Below, piece after piece: positions 25,553-35,053 of a DNA stretch of 63,669 nucleotides. The first letter of the stretch is position 1. The number at the start of each line of letters is the position of its first letter. The translations under genes were made by a program, and so were the position numbers. The notes under the pieces are model-generated. The model was not told where the DNA came from, made no database searches, and worked only from the letters and a program-made list of their open reading frames with translations. The DNA comes from Candidatus Kuenenia stuttgartensis (GTDB lineage Bacteria; Planctomycetota; Planctomycetia; Gemmatales; Gemmataceae). The DNA lies in the NCBI GenBank assembly GCA_945875585.1, contig CAMCLK010000028.1, positions 1 through 63,669 on the forward strand. Reading direction: 5' to 3'.

Positions 25553-27385
25553 TCAGTTGCGCCACCACTTGCGGCAGTCGTGCAGCATGCCCTTGTGGCA
25601 TGGCATAGCCATTGGTTCCTGGCACGGTTCAATGGGCATCAGGAACTTTTCCACCCGCTGGCAGGTTTGCGTACCGCAAACAGCTTCCATTTTGCAGGTG
25701 GTGTGGGGAACCTGACGCACGCATTCCTCGGCCACCATTTTGCAGGTGGTGTGAGGTACCTGGCAGCAGCGCTCCTCGTATTCCATACGGCAAACGGCCT
25801 TCCTGACCGTGTGACAGCGTTCCTCAGGCACCATCTTGCAGACGGTGTAAGGTTCGTTCACCACACGTTGTTCCGTGTGCATCACGCACTTCTGGCAGGT
25901 CACCATCTTGGTTTCCTGGTATGGGATCATCTTGCATACCGTGTACTGCACTTCCCGAACGTGCTGTTCGGCACGCATGCGGCAATGGGTCTGCTTGACC
26001 ATGTGAACATGTTCCTGCTGAACCATCTTGCACACCGTGTAGTTGATCCGGCGAACATGTTGCTCGGGCACCATGACGCACTTCTGGCAGGTCACCATGT
26101 GGGTTTCCTGGTGCGGGATCATCTTGCACGTCGTGTAGCACTGTTCACGCTGATGCTGTTCACGAACCATGGTGCAGTGGCGGCGAACGACGTTTTCCAC
26201 CACTTCTTCAGGTACCATCTTGCAGACCGTGTAAGGGACTTGCTTGCAAATGGTTTCCGGTACGATCTTGCAGGTGGTGTATTCCACCATTCTGCACGTT
26301 TCGCGGGGGACCATGCGGCATTCCACTACTTCGCGCTCTTCAATGGCTGGTTCCCAAACCTTGCGGCATACCGTGCGGCCGGGAAGCTGAACCTTTTCGC
26401 ACACCACTTCGCCGGGGCAGTAGAACGACCGGCAGGTGCATGGATCGAACACGCAACGGCCAGCCGTGTGATGCTTCCGCGTCACTACCGGACCTGCTTC
26501 GTGAATCTCTTCCGTGCGCCATGAGCCTGTGCACACCTGTACCTTGCGGACCGTCTGCACTGGTTCCATCACGGTGCAACTGATCTGGCGCTGGTGCTTT
26601 TCCTGAACCGTGTGGTAGCGAACTTCGGTCACATCCATGACGCGCTGTTCCTGAACCGGACGGCAAACCGTGCGTCGAACCTGTTCCACAGTTTCGTGCA
26701 TCACGGGCTTTTCAACCACATACGGGATAACCTGACGGTGGGTTTCGTACACTGGCTGGTACCGGGTCGTGCATACAGGCACCTGGTAGCTTTGCATGAC
26801 GGGACGCATGACCGTGTAGGCTTCATCCTTGAAGCGTTGTTCGTACACCGGGTGATTGGTCACGGTGCGAACGGGATGCTGCGTCTCGTAATACTCGGGC
26901 TTGCAGACCGTGTAGGGAATTCGCTGAACACGTTGCTCGTACTCTGGACGGCAATGAGTGGTGGTGACAGGAACCTGGTACGTTTCCATGACAGGCTTGG
27001 CAACGGTGTAAACCTGCTGGCGCACATGCTGTTCAAGCATGGGCTTCATCACGGTTTCGCGCACCACCTCGTCGTGGTACTCCACCACGGGACGGGCGAC
27101 CGTGTAACGTTTTTCCACATAGGTGGTTTCGGTTACAGGGCGCATGACCGTGTAGTGTTCTTCCTTCATGCAGGTTTCGTAAACAGGGCGGTAGCGAACC
27201 ACCGGCTTTTCTTCGGTCACCACGCGTTGGCAAACGCGATAGCGAACAGGCGAGCATTGTTCGGTTACCACGCACGCTGGCGGGTAAGAGCAGGCGCCGC
27301 AGTGCGAGGCCTGTGCGGAAAGCGGAAATCCGATGGCAAGCAAGGCGAGGCTCGCCAAGATCCGCATCGGTCGGATCGTCAACAT
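25553..27385 (-). CDS. secreted Cys/Val/Tyr-rich repeat protein
   Basis: 610 aa. The signal peptide MRILASLALLAIGFPLSAQA is preceded by MLTIRP; the ATG at 27385 has GGGAG upstream. The mature protein is built almost wholly of short repeats. The N-terminal half has YTVMRPVxETYxVPVCTTRYQPVYE-like units. The C-terminal half has units of the type YTVCKMVPEExxHMVxxxxCRM, rich in paired Cys and Met. No enzymatic motif is visible. Cross-linked, export-destined structural or surface protein is the natural reading (inference). I recall similar repeat proteins from planctomycete genomes, without known function. The end (HKGMLHDCRKWWRN) is unrelated to the repeat. Confidence 0.85.
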   Translation of the reverse strand: MLTIRPMRILASLALLAIGFPLSAQASHCGACSYPPACVVTEQCSPVRYRVCQRVVTEEKPVVRYRPVYETCMKEEHYTVMRPVTETTYVEKRYTVARPVVEYHDEVVRETVMKPMLEQHVRQQVYTVAKPVMETYQVPVTTTHCRPEYEQRVQRIPYTVCKPEYYETQHPVRTVTNHPVYEQRFKDEAYTVMRPVMQSYQVPVCTTRYQPVYETHRQVIPYVVEKPVMHETVEQVRRTVCRPVQEQRVMDVTEVRYHTVQEKHQRQISCTVMEPVQTVRKVQVCTGSWRTEEIHEAGPVVTRKHHTAGRCVFDPCTCRSFYCPGEVVCEKVQLPGRTVCRKVWEPAIEEREVVECRMVPRETCRMVEYTTCKIVPETICKQVPYTVCKMVPEEVVENVVRRHCTMVREQHQREQCYTTCKMIPHQETHMVTCQKCVMVPEQHVRRINYTVCKMVQQEHVHMVKQTHCRMRAEQHVREVQYTVCKMIPYQETKMVTCQKCVMHTEQRVVNEPYTVCKMVPEERCHTVRKAVCRMEYEERCCQVPHTTCKMVAEECVRQVPHTTCKMEAVCGTQTCQRVEKFLMPIEPCQEPMAMPCHKGMLHDCRKWWRN

Positions 27386-27672
27386 GGTGTCACTCCCGGA
27401 GAGAACCCGCACGTGCGCCAGAGGAACGCCCGACACGAGTCTGCTCAGTCAACCTATTTTGCCTGCACCCCGCCTTGGGGTGGTATGTGAGTTGAGGGAT
27501 TCTGGGTGGTATTGTGAAATTCAAGCTGTCAGAGACTGCGCCATCAGCGCTTTCCGCACAACCCATTCAATCTGAACAAGGGGCCACATTTCCCGTGTTT
27601 TTAGCTAATTGATGCCGTTTTTACTCAAGACACTCCTCTTTCACGTCCGATCTGAATAATTGAAATGGGGAA

Positions 27673-28077
27673 ATGAACATGCTGAATGATGTGACCGTGG
27701 AATACTCGAAGCGCGAACTACTGTTGGCCCGTGTACCTCAACCAGGCTTTTGGCGGTTGAATGAGACTGGCGGTGTACTCGGCCGGGACGAAAACGCTGA
27801 CATTGTGCTAAAAGAATCAGAAATCAGCCGCCATCACTGCCGTTTTCTGGCGTTGCATCACGGTTGGTTGATCGAGGATTTGGCAGCAACCAATGGCACC
27901 CGACTGAATGGCGTGCCAGTGATGAGAGCCTATTTGACAACGGGCGACGTGGTTGAGGTTTCAGGGGTGAAGTTGCGTGTCAACATTGTCGAAGCTCCCG
28001 GAGCTGCGTTGAGCCGGGCCTTGGCAGGATGGTGGCCACACCAATCTGAACCTCGTCCCATGAGGCGGGCCGCTTAG
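27673..28077 (+). CDS. FHA domain protein
   Basis: 134 aa made up mainly of one forkhead-associated domain, which binds phosphothreonine peptides. Core residues are seen in GGVLGRDENADIVL (Gly-Arg), SEISRHHCRF (Ser-Arg-x-His) and AATNGTRLNG (Asn-Gly). It has no membrane segment. It probably reads the output of Ser/Thr kinases, of which two are encoded elsewhere in this window. GGGGAA precedes the ATG, and the next gene starts 24 bp downstream. Confidence 0.92.
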   Translation: MNMLNDVTVEYSKRELLLARVPQPGFWRLNETGGVLGRDENADIVLKESEISRHHCRFLALHHGWLIEDLAATNGTRLNGVPVMRAYLTTGDVVEVSGVKLRVNIVEAPGAALSRALAGWWPHQSEPRPMRRAA

Positions 28078-28101
28078 CCCGTTGTTCGTTACAATACGGG
28101 T

Positions 28102-28971
28102 ATGGCTGCACAACCGCTGGAACGTGAAGAATACATTGAACAGACTTACCTGTTCCGGGTGTTGCGGGAGCGCATGTCCCAAAACATGCCCGCACAGGAA
28201 ATATTGGAGCGGATCGATCAGGAAATTCTGGCGACCACGCGCCTTCCCATGGCGGTGCAGTTTCTCTCGACTGAACTGAAGCACACGGGGTCGTTAGCGT
28301 CTGGATTTCTGCAACTGGCTCACTATTTCACGGGGTTTCAGGCACATGTGATGGCCTGCTCCGAAAATGAGCAACTCAAGTTCCAAACCGAAACGGCTTT
28401 GTTGATTCTGGAAAGGGAGGCGGGGTACCGCGCCGCTGGCGCCACGCCGCAAGGATTGTTCATTTATCAATTTGAATGTTTGGCGCGCAATAAACTTGGG
28501 TATGACATGGGCCTGGCGCGCATGGCAGTGGACCCGCTTTACCCGGAGGATTGGCATCGTTTTGTGCTGGATTTGCGATCGCAGGTGGGGCTTTTGGATT
28601 TTGCTGATATTCTTTATCTGCGTTCAAGCGCTTACTTGGCCGATCAGCATCGGCTAGATTCCGATTACGAACCAGCCCGCCCCGTGCTGTTCGGAGACAA
28701 GGAAGGGCGCATTGCCAAAGCGAACCAAGGCCGGGATCCGCTTTACCTGTTCGCAGCGTTGCAGAGACAACTCAATTATCCGATGGTTCCCAAAGTTCAG
28801 CACACAGACTCACTTGTCAACTCGGTGCTGACGCTGCAAGCCCGTATCCGTGATCTGGAAACACGCATCAAACTGGTGGAGGGAGAAGTGCGGGGGCAGA
28901 TAGACCTTCAGCATTTGAAGGAGTTTGGCAAACCCGAAATTTACGGTGGAACGGCAGATTTCGGGTTCTGA
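28102..28971 (+). CDS. conserved hypothetical protein (289 aa), probable FHA partner
   Basis: A soluble, mostly helical protein: LEREEYIEQTYLFRVLRERM at the N-terminus, a middle HYFTGFQAHVMACSENEQLKF, and a C-terminal coiled coil (LTLQARIRDLETRIKLVEGE) ending in GGTADFGF. I do not recognise a named domain. It follows the FHA gene by 24 bp on the same strand, so co-expression and perhaps a shared signalling role are inferred. Good codon structure over the full length supports a real gene. Confidence 0.75.
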   Translation: MAAQPLEREEYIEQTYLFRVLRERMSQNMPAQEILERIDQEILATTRLPMAVQFLSTELKHTGSLASGFLQLAHYFTGFQAHVMACSENEQLKFQTETALLILEREAGYRAAGATPQGLFIYQFECLARNKLGYDMGLARMAVDPLYPEDWHRFVLDLRSQVGLLDFADILYLRSSAYLADQHRLDSDYEPARPVLFGDKEGRIAKANQGRDPLYLFAALQRQLNYPMVPKVQHTDSLVNSVLTLQARIRDLETRIKLVEGEVRGQIDLQHLKEFGKPEIYGGTADFGF

Positions 28972-28990
28972 TTGTCCTGTATGAAACAGC

Positions 28991-29209
28991 TTAGGCAGAA
29001 GGCATACGGTCGGTGAACGTCCGCAGGATTTCGTACAGATCGGTTGTGATGACCACTTCGTCGTCCACGAAATCGCGAAGCCAAGCAAAGTTATTCCTGT
29101 GAAGCAGTGCCAGAATCGGCAGCAGGTCGCCAAGGCAAACGCGGACGGTAGCAGGCTGTGCGGCGCTGTCGTCGTCTGGCTGCTGATACAATTTAAGCGC
29201 TGAATCCAT
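28991..29209 (-). CDS. small hypothetical protein (72 aa)
   Basis: Starts MDSALKLYQQPDDDSAAQP and ends in FTDRMPSA; the middle (CLGDLLPILALLHRNNFAWLRDFVDDEV) looks like two amphipathic helices. The open frame extends to 29263, but AGGTG lies just before the ATG at 29209. It converges with the 289-aa gene, with 19 bp between the stops. No family is recognised; it is supported only by coding character and start context. Confidence 0.55.
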   Translation of the reverse strand: MDSALKLYQQPDDDSAAQPATVRVCLGDLLPILALLHRNNFAWLRDFVDDEVVITTDLYEILRTFTDRMPSA

Positions 29210-29388
29210 GGCTTCACCTGTGTCATAGGTCGTGGAGCCTAGCCTTATCAGGCAGGCCCTCACGTCGCACTAAAGGCATCGACCATAGTTGGGGCTCGAC
29301 TTCTCAAAAAATACACAGAACGGACGGATCTGTTCTGGATCGTATGTTAAAGCCGGTACGGACTGTGCCCTGATTCCCGTGGAACACC

Positions 29389-30411
29389 ATGACCTCGCGC
29401 ATAACCATTCTGGGCTCCGGTGCCTGGGGCCTTGCCATGGCCCAGTTGATTTCCCAAAGGCCTGCGGGCAATGTTGCCTTGTGGTGCCATCGCGTCACCA
29501 CGGCGGAACTTCTGCGCCAGCACCGGGGTAATCCGCTTTTGCTGCCGGGGGTCAGGCTTTCAGATTCTGTTGCCATCGAAACCGAAGCCTCGAGTGCCTT
29601 GGAAGGGTGCGAGCTTCTGCTGGTTGCGGTACCCACCGCGTACCTTGCTGGTGTCCTCAAAATGTGGGCCGCATCAATTCCTGCTGGGCTGCCTGTTGTC
29701 AGCATGGTGAAGGGGATAGAGCAGAACACATTCTGCATGCCCACGGCCATGATTGCCCGGGAGTGGGGAGCGCGCCCGCTAGGTGTGTTGAGTGGTCCCA
29801 GCCACGCCGAAGAGGTTGCGCGCGGTTTACCCGCGGCCGTGGTCGTGGCATCGGAGGATCCAGATCTCGCCAAGATGGCTCAGGAACGGATCATGACCGA
29901 TCGATTCCGCATTTACACCAACAGCGACCGCCTTGGGGTTGAATGGGCCGGAGCGCTCAAAAACGTTATCGGCATTGCCGCCGGCATTTGCGACGGCTTG
30001 TCACTGGGGGACAACGCCAAAGCAGCACTGATGACGCGCGGTCTTGCTGAAATGGCGCGAAGCGGGGTGGCGCAAGGGGCCGATCCTTCAACCTTTGCCG
30101 GCTTGGCTGGAATGGGCGATCTGCTGACCACCTGCTTCAGTCCGCATGGGCGCAATCGGAGATTTGGGTACAGCATTGGTCAGGGTGAAACACTGGAAAA
30201 GGCGCTGGGGGGCGGGGCGCACGTCGTTGAAGGCGTGAATACCGTGCGTGCCCTGATTCCTTTGGCTGAGTCGATCGGGTGGGACATGCCTATTTGCCGC
30301 GCTGTGCACGATGTGTTGTTCAGTGGTGTTTCCCCGAGGGAGGCCGTTGAGGCGTTGCTGGTACGTGCTCCCCGATCGGAAACATCCGGATCGAAACGAG
30401 GTACCCGGTGA
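29389..30411 (+). CDS. gpsA: glycerol-3-phosphate dehydrogenase [NAD(P)+]
   Basis: 340 aa. GpsA reduces dihydroxyacetone phosphate to sn-glycerol 3-phosphate for phospholipid synthesis. The Rossmann motif ILGSGAWGLAMA begins at residue 5. Later signatures are GVLSGPSHAEEVARGLPAAV, the catalytic Lys in EWAGALKNVIGIAAG, and GMGDLLTTCFSPHGRNRRFG. Length is typical. The stop overlaps the GTG start of the DUF1802 gene (GTGA), beginning a long coupled plus-strand run. Confidence 0.96.
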   Translation: MTSRITILGSGAWGLAMAQLISQRPAGNVALWCHRVTTAELLRQHRGNPLLLPGVRLSDSVAIETEASSALEGCELLLVAVPTAYLAGVLKMWAASIPAGLPVVSMVKGIEQNTFCMPTAMIAREWGARPLGVLSGPSHAEEVARGLPAAVVVASEDPDLAKMAQERIMTDRFRIYTNSDRLGVEWAGALKNVIGIAAGICDGLSLGDNAKAALMTRGLAEMARSGVAQGADPSTFAGLAGMGDLLTTCFSPHGRNRRFGYSIGQGETLEKALGGGAHVVEGVNTVRALIPLAESIGWDMPICRAVHDVLFSGVSPREAVEALLVRAPRSETSGSKRGTR

Positions 30412-31010
30412 AAAGCAGCAAGGCTCTTAAGGAATGGGCTTCAACGTGCCAGTCTTATTTGGAGGGTGAGCCACTTTTGCTGTTGCGCAAGGGTGGCGTG
30501 GGAGATGCGGGGCTGGAACGTCCAGATGGTTTGTTCTGGCTTGTTCCCACATGGTTGCACCAGCAGGAGCAGGACTTGCGCCCCGAGGCGCTCGGCTTAC
30601 TGGAAAGGTCGGCGGGTTTGAAATCACCGCCCGGTACCCTGCACCTGAGTCTGGCAGCGCAACTATATGCGGGCTGGGAGGTTACCGATCCTTCGGTTTT
30701 GCCGGCGCTTGATGCCCATCATGCCATGACGCCTGAGACGGTTTTGAAGCGATTTAACTACCGGCAACCCGGTTTGAATGCTTGGTTGTTGAGGGTATGG
30801 CAGACGCAGGCCCCCGTTTCAATGCTTTGGAACCCAGCTTGGGATGGGTGCGTGAGTTGGATGAACTTGGATGTCCCTGTTGAGGCGCCACCGGGAACGA
30901 GTCCTGTCGCCGATGAATCGAAACTAGACGCGATGTATCATCGCCTCGCCGCGCTATTGGGCACCCCGCAGGTTGGTCCAAGTGCGGCACGTGGAGTTGA
31001 ATTGCCATGA
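30408..31010 (+). CDS. DUF1802 family protein
   Basis: 200 aa. The N-terminal ALKEWASTCQSYLEGEPLLLLRKGGVGD and FWLVPTWLHQQEQDLRPEA match the DUF1802 pattern (KEW..., LLRKGG, PT..HQ). The function of the family is unknown. The GTG start overlaps the gpsA stop and its own stop overlaps the ATG of the transglutaminase-like gene, so its dose is tied to both. No signal or membrane segment is present. Confidence 0.8.
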   Translation: MKSSKALKEWASTCQSYLEGEPLLLLRKGGVGDAGLERPDGLFWLVPTWLHQQEQDLRPEALGLLERSAGLKSPPGTLHLSLAAQLYAGWEVTDPSVLPALDAHHAMTPETVLKRFNYRQPGLNAWLLRVWQTQAPVSMLWNPAWDGCVSWMNLDVPVEAPPGTSPVADESKLDAMYHRLAALLGTPQVGPSAARGVELP

Positions 31011-32467
31011 CGCTTTTTCTGGCCTGTCTTTCTTTCCTGATCCCGGCCGAAATGCCGGTGCTTGGTGCCGTAAGGCAGGTTGACCCCGTTTTGTTGGCAA
31101 CGGCGCGACAGTTGGAAGGGCGCGTGGCGTACGGAATTTATATTTCGGGGAAAAGAGTGGGTTTTGAGATTGAAGACACCTCTGTGGTTCTTTGGCAGGG
31201 TGCCTTGGCTTTGAGGCAGGTTACCGACAGCGATCTCGATATACGCATTGAGAATACCCGTAACCGCATGCTCAGCCGGGAAACCTCGATCAATGCGCTC
31301 TATGGAGATGGCCCCGTTGTTTTCTACAAGGCTTCCATCGACGAGGCAGGCGAGCGCGTCGAGCGCCATGCGGTTGAAAATGCCAAGGGTGGCTTGCGGC
31401 TGACCACGCAACGCCGTGGTCGCACCGAAAACAGAGATATCGATTTCCCCAAGGCGAACCTGCGAGACAGCGCGCTTTATCTGGCTTGGCTGAAAAAAGT
31501 ACCAGCCGTTGGCGCGCGTTTGAATTCATGGTCGTGTTCGTGGGATAAAGACAATGTCGATGCGCCTGTTGTTCGCATGGTGCGCAGCGGTCTTAGTAAA
31601 GGCACTCCAGCGGTCTTTCAAGTAGAAGAGCGGGTTGATGGCGCGGTGACTTTGGTGGATACAACGCCAACTGGCGATGCCGTGCGCCTGCGGATTGGGC
31701 CCATGGATTTGCGGATAGAAGACGAGCTTAAGGCTCGCATGCTCGAACGTGGCACAGTGGATCTGATGGATGCAGCCTCAGTGGCCTTGAATCGGGATTT
31801 GGGCGATCCGCGCACAGTCGATCGCTTGATGCTGAAAGTAGTGGGGCTTGAAGATTTTGTCCCGCCAGTGGATTCGCGGCAGAAAGTCGAGCCGCTTGGT
31901 GCCGGCCAGTGGCGGGTTACTCTCGAACGTGACATTGCACGGGCTACCGGCCAGCCTTTGCCAGCTACCGAGCGTGCGACCATGGTGAGTCCAACAGTGG
32001 CCATTCAATCGGCAGATCCCAAGGTGATTGCCTTGGCCAAAAAATGGGGCGCCAACGAGAAGAGGCCAGCGGAATTGGCTGCAAATCTTTGCCGTGGCGT
32101 TTACAAATACCTGAAAAAAATCCTCGGAGCCAACAGTGAAGATGCGCTCACCATCATTGACCGCCGGGAAGGCGATTGCACCGAACACACACTGCTGTTC
32201 GTGGCTGTAGCGCGCGCCGCAGGGCTGCCAGCACGCGAAGTGGGTGGACTTGCCTACGGGCAGGTAAAGGGAAAGCCGGTTCTCGCTTGGCACGCATGGC
32301 CTGAATACCACGATGGTAAGCAGTGGCGGGCGGTTGATCCCACCTGGAATGAACCAGATGGCGTGGACGGTACTCACTGGAAGCTATCGGTAGGTGACCG
32401 CGATGCGGCATGGCTGAACTTGATGGGGAAATTAAAAGTAGAAGTTGAGAAGGTTGAGACGCGGTAG
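31007..32467 (+). CDS. transglutaminase-like (cysteine protease fold) protein
   Basis: 486 aa with a hydrophobic N-terminus that looks like a signal peptide (FLACLSFLIPAEMPVLG). A ~300-residue N-terminal part has no motif. The C-terminal transglutaminase core shows the triad: Cys in RREGDCTEHTLLFVAVARAAG, His in LAWHAWPEY, and Asp in WRAVDPTWNEP. These domains act as proteases, peptide ligases or deamidases, so the reaction is not certain. It is probably periplasmic. Start ATG 31007 overlaps the previous stop. Confidence 0.88.
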   Translation: MTLFLACLSFLIPAEMPVLGAVRQVDPVLLATARQLEGRVAYGIYISGKRVGFEIEDTSVVLWQGALALRQVTDSDLDIRIENTRNRMLSRETSINALYGDGPVVFYKASIDEAGERVERHAVENAKGGLRLTTQRRGRTENRDIDFPKANLRDSALYLAWLKKVPAVGARLNSWSCSWDKDNVDAPVVRMVRSGLSKGTPAVFQVEERVDGAVTLVDTTPTGDAVRLRIGPMDLRIEDELKARMLERGTVDLMDAASVALNRDLGDPRTVDRLMLKVVGLEDFVPPVDSRQKVEPLGAGQWRVTLERDIARATGQPLPATERATMVSPTVAIQSADPKVIALAKKWGANEKRPAELAANLCRGVYKYLKKILGANSEDALTIIDRREGDCTEHTLLFVAVARAAGLPAREVGGLAYGQVKGKPVLAWHAWPEYHDGKQWRAVDPTWNEPDGVDGTHWKLSVGDRDAAWLNLMGKLKVEVEKVETR

Positions 32468-32615
32468 CACTCTTGCCAACATAGAGCGTCTTCAACGTGT
32501 TATGGAATTGTGAAGAGGGTGCGTCTGTGCTTGCGGCGCATTCACTTCGTGGCCATGATGAAATGAAGCAAGATCGTTTGGGGACGTCATGTCCTTACTG
32601 TCAGGAGCCAAGAAC

Positions 32616-34604
32616 ATGGGTGCTCGAATGATGAGGCGGACATGGGGCGCCTTGGCCCTGATAACCATGCTGGCCGGCATGACGGCTCGAGCCGATTACA
32701 TCATCATTCAAGTCAATCTGAACGGCGAATACAAGCCGCTGGGGGGCAACATGGCAGCGGCCGGTGGACTTCCCGGTGGCATGCCTGCTGGTGAGGGTGG
32801 TATTGGCGAAGGCGGCAGCGGCATGCCGCCCGGGGGAATGATGCCCGGCGGCATGAGGCCGGGTGGAATGAAGCCAGGCGCCGGTGGCGAAGGTAGCGCC
32901 GGCTCGGTAGTTACTGTTGCCCCCCCCGAATATGTCTTTGTGGTGGTGGAGATTACAAAAATCGATCTCTACAAAGAAGTGACTGCTGCCGTGGGGACCT
33001 CCGTTTACCGGGTTGTTACCACCGCCGGTTCCGGATTTGCCATGAATTACGATAGTAATCCTGTGTTCACGGCGTTTCTGAAAGATGAAAACGGCGCAAC
33101 CATGCAAGCAGTCGACAAAAGACTGGGGCGATTTCTTACCACCCTTGGAACACGCGGCAAATCGAAACAAGAAGAAAGCCTCGAATCGTCGATGTGGGCC
33201 CTCCAGCACGGTATGCTCAAACGATTCGAAGAGGGCATGACCGATCTGCGCAAGGACGCTAAGAACAAGGCCCCTGCTGTTGCTATCTGGGCCAATGTTT
33301 CCAAGTCTCTCGAAGCGTCGCCTCCTGCCAATCCGGTCGTTGAATCGATGCGTCAGCGATTTCCGGAAAGCCGCCAGCAAATAGATGGCAAATACTGCAC
33401 GATTATTTCTGACAAGCCTGCGCAAACTATTGAAGATGTCCGCAAATTGGCTTCCCAAATCGATGACCAAGTTCGCTCCACTTATGCATGGTTTGCCTAC
33501 CACGGCATTCCCATGAAACCACTCAAGCAAAAACTTCTGATTGTGATGGGAGAACGCGCTGTCCCGCGCCCGGGCGAAGAGCGGTTTCCAGATATTGGCG
33601 GAGCCACGAATCTGAATGGTGCCACCTATTCTATTCAGCAGACAATGGTGAATGATCCGCATCTGCGCAACATTCAGCAGCGCCTCAAACAGTACAGCCT
33701 CAAGGGGTGGAACCTGTCCAAATTGATCAAGCTTGAAGCGAAGAGCTATCCAGACATTATGTCTCCTACAGGTCTGGATTTGCCCAAGCTCAGCGACGTG
33801 GCCTACGTTTCCATGCTCAATGTCGCCTCCGAAGCGATGCGCGCCGAAACTGAGCGCTCGACCCGCACCTTCCTTATCGGCAACCAGATGCTACCCTTGG
33901 TGGGCGATCTTCCTGACGGCGTGATTCCTCCAGCATGGCTTGAATTTGGTATGGGCGCTGCATTCCAAACCCCTACCGCGACGCCTTGGACCACATTGGG
34001 GATGGGGCATTCGGTGTATCTGCCTCTTTACAAGGAGATGAGCCGCACCAAGAAGCTGGAAGCTTCCCCGGTGGACGCGCTGCGGAACACTGTTCGCGAC
34101 ACCTATTTCCGCCAGGCAGCCAATATTCCGGCAGACAAGACACTGGCGGGCAAGGCTCGCGCCACCGCTTGGGCCTTTTTCTACTACGCGGCTCGGAAGC
34201 AGCCTGTTGCCCTTCAAGCCTACTTCAAGGAATTGGCCCAGTGCCCCCGCGATATTGAGCTTTCCGAAGAAGTTTTGTGGGGATGTTTCGAGCGGTCGTT
34301 CCTGAAAGACCGCAAACTGCCAGATTTAGCCCGGGAATGGGATACCTATATGCGGCAAGAACCTCTTGAAGGGGAGCGTATGTTTACCCAGATCCGCGCC
34401 GCGCAGGAAGAGTATGGGTTTGAGCGCGCAACTGATGCTCGCCGCAATGCACTGATGTCTGCCAACGGTTTGCTCTTCAGCAACTCCGCCATCATTCAGG
34501 AAGCCATCAAGACGGGCATGAGTGGTGCGGGTGTTGGTGGTTTGGGCGGTATGCCTCCGGGCGGAATGTCCGGTGGCGGCGAGGGAGAGGAAGGCAGCCG
34601 CTGA
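32616..34604 (+). CDS. secreted DUF1570-like protein with degenerate metallopeptidase site
   Basis: 662 aa from the ATG at 32616, with AGGAG eight bases upstream; another ATG lies at 32589. A signal peptide (WGALALITMLAGMTARAD) is followed by a Gly/Met/Pro-rich linker (PPGGMMPGGMRPGGMKPG). The second half resembles the planctomycete peptidase-MA-like DUF1570 domain: the Met/Ala-rich helix VASEAMRAE and PPAWLEFGMGAAF align with the usual HExxH helix and PxWxxEGxAxYF. Here HExxH reads SEAMR, so zinc binding is unlikely. The alignment is my own reading from memory. A Gly-rich tail closes the protein. Confidence 0.72.
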   Translation: MGARMMRRTWGALALITMLAGMTARADYIIIQVNLNGEYKPLGGNMAAAGGLPGGMPAGEGGIGEGGSGMPPGGMMPGGMRPGGMKPGAGGEGSAGSVVTVAPPEYVFVVVEITKIDLYKEVTAAVGTSVYRVVTTAGSGFAMNYDSNPVFTAFLKDENGATMQAVDKRLGRFLTTLGTRGKSKQEESLESSMWALQHGMLKRFEEGMTDLRKDAKNKAPAVAIWANVSKSLEASPPANPVVESMRQRFPESRQQIDGKYCTIISDKPAQTIEDVRKLASQIDDQVRSTYAWFAYHGIPMKPLKQKLLIVMGERAVPRPGEERFPDIGGATNLNGATYSIQQTMVNDPHLRNIQQRLKQYSLKGWNLSKLIKLEAKSYPDIMSPTGLDLPKLSDVAYVSMLNVASEAMRAETERSTRTFLIGNQMLPLVGDLPDGVIPPAWLEFGMGAAFQTPTATPWTTLGMGHSVYLPLYKEMSRTKKLEASPVDALRNTVRDTYFRQAANIPADKTLAGKARATAWAFFYYAARKQPVALQAYFKELAQCPRDIELSEEVLWGCFERSFLKDRKLPDLAREWDTYMRQEPLEGERMFTQIRAAQEEYGFERATDARRNALMSANGLLFSNSAIIQEAIKTGMSGAGVGGLGGMPPGGMSGGGEGEEGSR

Positions 34605-34621
34605 CTGCTTCCAACCCCCCA

Positions 34622-35053
34622 TTGCCGGTTGGATCGAATCCTCCTGCTTCATTCTGCTGCACCCGCCGTGTCGAATTTGCCGACACAGACATGGCGGGTA
34701 TTGTGCATTTCTCTCGCTATTTTCTGTGGATGGAGCAGGCGGAGCACGAATTTTTGGATTCGCGCGGCCTAGGTGTAATGGTTGAACACAACGGAAACCG
34801 GTACGGACTTCCGCGTGTGAGCGCGTCCTGTGATTATCTCGCCCCAGCGCGCTACCGCGATATTCTTTCCATCGGCGTGAGTGTCGTGGAAATCGGCAGG
34901 TCTTCGATACGGTACGTGTTTGATTTTGTGGTGGCTGGGAAAACCGTGGCTCGCGGTGCCATTACTGTTTGTTTCTGTGCCATCACGCCATCTGGAATTG
35001 CCTCGCATCCTTTGCCGGACTGGTTTCGCGAGAAGTTGGGGAACGGCGCATGA
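34622..35053 (+). CDS. acyl-CoA thioesterase (4HBT hotdog fold)
   Basis: 143 aa. The 4-hydroxybenzoyl-CoA thioesterase/YbgC motif reads VEFADTDMAGIVHFSRYFLWM, with the catalytic Asp in the FADTDMAG segment. It continues with EHEFLDSRGL and YLAPARYRDILSIGVSV. Length is typical. The start is uncertain: TTG at 34622 is the first usable codon after the previous stop, and no ATG lies before the domain. Its stop overlaps the ATG of the next gene (ATGA). The substrate is unknown. Confidence 0.88.
   Translation: MPVGSNPPASFCCTRRVEFADTDMAGIVHFSRYFLWMEQAEHEFLDSRGLGVMVEHNGNRYGLPRVSASCDYLAPARYRDILSIGVSVVEIGRSSIRYVFDFVVAGKTVARGAITVCFCAITPSGIASHPLPDWFREKLGNGA

Noticed and set aside
25580..27490. Long plus-strand open frames across the Cys-repeat gene
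   Set aside because: They are antisense shadows of a repetitive, codon-biased gene: His/Leu-rich translation with no signal peptide or start signal.
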